Shown piece after piece: positions 4,352 to 6,815 of a DNA stretch of 6,815 bases. Where the stretch lies: positions 1 through 6,815 of the forward strand of contig NZ_CAUEQY010000049.1 of the NCBI RefSeq assembly GCF_959020145.1, read 5' to 3'. The translations under genes and the position numbers were made by a program. Numbering within the stretch: position 1 is the stretch's first letter; each line of letters begins with the position of its first letter. The notes below the pieces were generated by a model. It was not told the origin of the DNA. It made no database searches and saw only the letters and a program-made list of their open reading frames with translations. Origin of the DNA: an uncultured Bifidobacterium sp. (GTDB lineage Bacteria; Actinomycetota; Actinomycetes; Actinomycetales; Bifidobacteriaceae).

Positions 4352-6779
4352 ATGAGACATGCGCACAACGAGGCAAAGCCGAGGGGAAGCTTTGTTCAAC
4401 GCATGGTTGCGGCGCTCGCTGCGATTGCCATGCTTGGCGGCTTGGGTTACGTCACCACGTCTTCCGCCATTGCGGAAGACGACCAGAATCCTTCCGGTGA
4501 CACTTCCACCTTGCAGCCTGCGAATAGTAAAAGCATTGCCAAAATCGAAGGTGGAGACGGTGATCAGTATGCGTTGCATTTGACTGCGTCCGGCGATAGT
4601 TCGTCGTCCACGGTTACGACCGCGGTGCCTGCCGATATTGTGCTGGTGCTTGACAAGTCCGGCAGTATGAAAAAACAGCAACCGTGACACGAATGCGAAA
4701 AACGCTGCCACGGCCTTGGCGAGTAAGCTTCTGACGGCCGCGAATGCCGCTCTTCCGGCTGAGCAGCAAGTACAGATGGCGGTGGTGACGTTCAGCGACA
4801 GGGCGCGAACAACTTCGCAGTTCACGACTTCCCCTGGCGCTATCGGCACGGCCGTCAGTGCGTGGCCAAATGGCGGAACCAACTGGGAAGACGCCCTGAA
4901 AACAGCGAACGATCTGTCATCGGGACGTTCCGGTGTGCAGAAGCATATCGTCTTCCTGTCTGACGGCAATCCGACCTTCAGAATCACATCCTATTCCGGA
5001 TGCTTCAAGTGGAGTGGGTTCGGTCAGGGATGGGAAAGCCATCCTGAATACGGGACACAGGCGGAGTGCGAGGCTAACAATAAGTGGTTGGACCAGTCCT
5101 ACCAGTGGAAAACCGACCCGGACGGCTCGGACGGAAACATCCACGGCGAGGGCGATGACGATAGCTACGGCTACAACTATGCGGCCGCTCTGTCGGAAGC
5201 CAACGAACGCGGGAACGCAGCCCTGTATGTGGTGAAGGTTTCGGCCGACGCCAATAAGATGAGCGACCTAGCCAAAGAAGCGAACGCCGTCACCGGCAAG
5301 GAATACGACGGAACGTCCGCGGGAAATCTGACGAAGGCATTCGAACAGATCTACAACACCATCACCACAACCGCGAAAATCAGAGCGTATTCCATCACCG
5401 ACACCCTGTCTCAATGGGTTGATCCGGTCGATTTCGCCGATGTGGCAAACGGCACCGATATCACGCAATATGTGACGGTAACCAACAATGGCACAACCGT
5501 AAGCGGATATACGGCCGTCTACAACGTCGACGACAACGGCAATCGCACGATTACCGTGACATTCAACAATGGGAACGGCATGATCGTCGACAAAAACGAA
5601 ACCATCGACGTTTCCTTCAAGGTAAAACCAAGCGACGCCGCATATGCGGATTACGCAAGCAAGCAGCAATACCCGGACACGGGAGAAGCCAATACCGGCA
5701 ATGAATCCGCAGGAAAGCAAGGATACTTCTCCAATGCCGGAGCGCATCTGAACTACTGCGTGGTCACGTCCGTTAACGACCAGGAATCGGAATGCACCCA
5801 ACAGACGCTCGACTATGCCAAACCGGTCGTGCAAGTCAGACTTGGCCAAATCACCATCAACAAGGTGTGGTCCGACGGTGCGAGCAAGCATGCGAGCGAC
5901 GCGGTGACGGTCCAATTGCAGCGCACGAAGACAGGGGAAGCGGCCGCACAGGCTGAAAAAGTAGGCGATCCAATCACGTTGAACGCGTCGAATAATTGGA
6001 CGGCCACGATCGGCAGATTGCAGCCCGGATACACCTACAGCGTGGCTGAAACGTCGGAAGACAGCCGCTACGCGGTCTCCTGCCAGTATGGCAATGCTGC
6101 GAGCAACGCGACCGGCGTGGACCTCACCAAAGCCATGGTCTGGCAGAGTGACGGCAACGGCGGCAACATGACGGCCACATTGACCAACACGTTGAAGAGC
6201 GCGACGCTATCCAATGTGATCACCGTGCAGAAAATCCTAGAGGGGCGCGACTGGAAGGCAGGCGATTCGTTCGATTTCGAACTGACCGCAGACGGCGACG
6301 CGCCGCTGCCGGCCGATTGCGCGCAACAGGCGCAACAGTCGTGCAAGGTGACGGTCGCCTATGATGCTGATTCCCCGGATAGCCAGCATTCCGCAACGTT
6401 CGGTGACATCACCTACAACGCTGGAAAAGCCGACTACACGTACACCATTACGGAAGGCAACGGCAATATCGCAGCCCTGCACTATTCGGGCGCGAAATAC
6501 CAGATTGTGGTCGCCGTTACCGAAACGAACGGCGCATGGACGGCTTCGGTGAAATCCGTGACGAAACTGCTCGACGACAACGGCAAGAACGTTTCCGAAT
6601 CGCAGAAAATCGGCGATCCGATCGCATTCACCAATACGTATGTGGCGGTGTCGGCGTTGCCGTTGACGGGCGGAACCACGGATCGTCAATGGCTGCTGGT
6701 TGGCGGCTCGATCGGCGGACTCGCAGTACTGCTGGTTGGCGCGGCTGGCGTCTGGAACAGCAGGAAGCGTCTCGTCTGA
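4352..6779 (+). pseudogene. LPXTG-anchored VWA pilin / tip adhesin with Cna-B domains, split by a one-base frameshift
   Basis: Removing one A from the run at 4670-4675 gives a continuous 808-residue surface protein. As written, translation from 4352 stops at TGA 4685-4687, and the rest is open only in the next frame (to 6779; first start-like codon TTG 4716). Restored domains: signal peptide 1 to about 40 (RMVAALAAIAMLGG, cleavage near SSAIA-ED); von Willebrand A domain about 95-310 with the metal site D101-K-S103-G-S105, T176 in GGTNWED and D204 in LSDGNPT; an Ig-like region about 312-490 ending at YAKP (K490), a possible pilin lysine; a Cna-B domain from ITINKVW (K504) with YSVAE (E566); a Spy0128/FctA-like domain from VITVQK (K627) with E-box Y697-TIT-E701-GNG; LPLTG 769-773, a membrane helix about 782-803 and the tail NSRKRLV. 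Known for such proteins: the sortase links them into pili, isopeptide bonds stiffen them, and the VWA domain binds host ligands. No other stop interrupts the second part, so the lesion is recent, reversible or a sequencing error. Confidence 0.88.
4670..4675 (+). other. A6 run at the frameshift point in the VWA domain
   Basis: After ATG 4667-4669 there are six A residues and then CAGCAACCG. With five A residues (or eight) the reading continues SGSMKNSNRDTNAKNAATALASKLL into the downstream frame, a natural start for a VWA domain. With six it runs MKKQQP and stops. The shift therefore falls just after the DxSxS metal-binding motif. Confidence 0.85.
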
Positions 6780-6815
6780 GACGGTTCCTCGGGCTGGACT
6801 GCCCTACCAACCTTC

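Overview
The window looks like chromosomal DNA of a high-GC actinobacterium, most probably a Bifidobacterium. The reasons are the codon use, the actinobacterial style of the class C sortase and the VWA/Cna-B pilin, and a poly-G tract just upstream of the pilus genes, a hallmark of phase-variable sortase-dependent pili in bifidobacteria. The genus is inferred from these family features; no 16S gene or other direct marker is present.

Layout. (1) Positions 2-550, + strand: the C-terminal part of an FtsX/MacB-type ABC transporter permease, cut by the window edge. (2) 551-670: a short convergent intergenic gap holding two palindromes with half-sites TGTCCGATTCT / AGAATCGGACA. (3) 671-2167, - strand: a CPA2-type monovalent cation:proton antiporter, apparently transcribed from a promoter placed so that the mRNA would be leaderless. 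(4) 2168-2463: a divergent intergenic region with a G12 homopolymer at 2270-2281, a G-rich + strand and a strong ribosome binding site. (5) 2464-2925, + strand: a small HTH plus coiled-coil protein. (6) 2922-4100, + strand: a class C (pilin-polymerising) sortase that overlaps the HTH gene by 4 nt. (7) 4101-4351: a 251-nt leader without a gene. (8) 4352-6779, + strand: a large LPXTG-anchored pilin or tip adhesin (signal peptide, VWA domain, two Cna-B/Spy0128-like isopeptide domains, E-boxes, LPLTG, membrane anchor), broken by a one-base frameshift in an A6 run.

How the genes fit together. Genes 5, 6 and 8 form a sortase-dependent pilus locus: a putative DNA-binding protein, the sortase that would join pilin subunits, and a VWA adhesin or pilin substrate. 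The major pilin is not in the window and may lie beyond 6815. The G12 tract is a candidate ON/OFF switch for the locus. The A6 frameshift separates the metal-binding DxSxS motif of the VWA domain from the rest of the domain, so in this sequence the adhesin is OFF unless slippage restores the frame.

The least expected signal is a composite repeat of about 90 nt. Two palindromes lie 51 nt apart, joined by a similar spacer, and this unit occurs both in the intergenic gap at 557-647 and, in frame, inside the sortase gene at 3373-3456. There it encodes a Ser/Asp/Glu-rich linker between the lid and the catalytic barrel. This suggests that a dispersed palindromic element was taken into a protein-coding gene.
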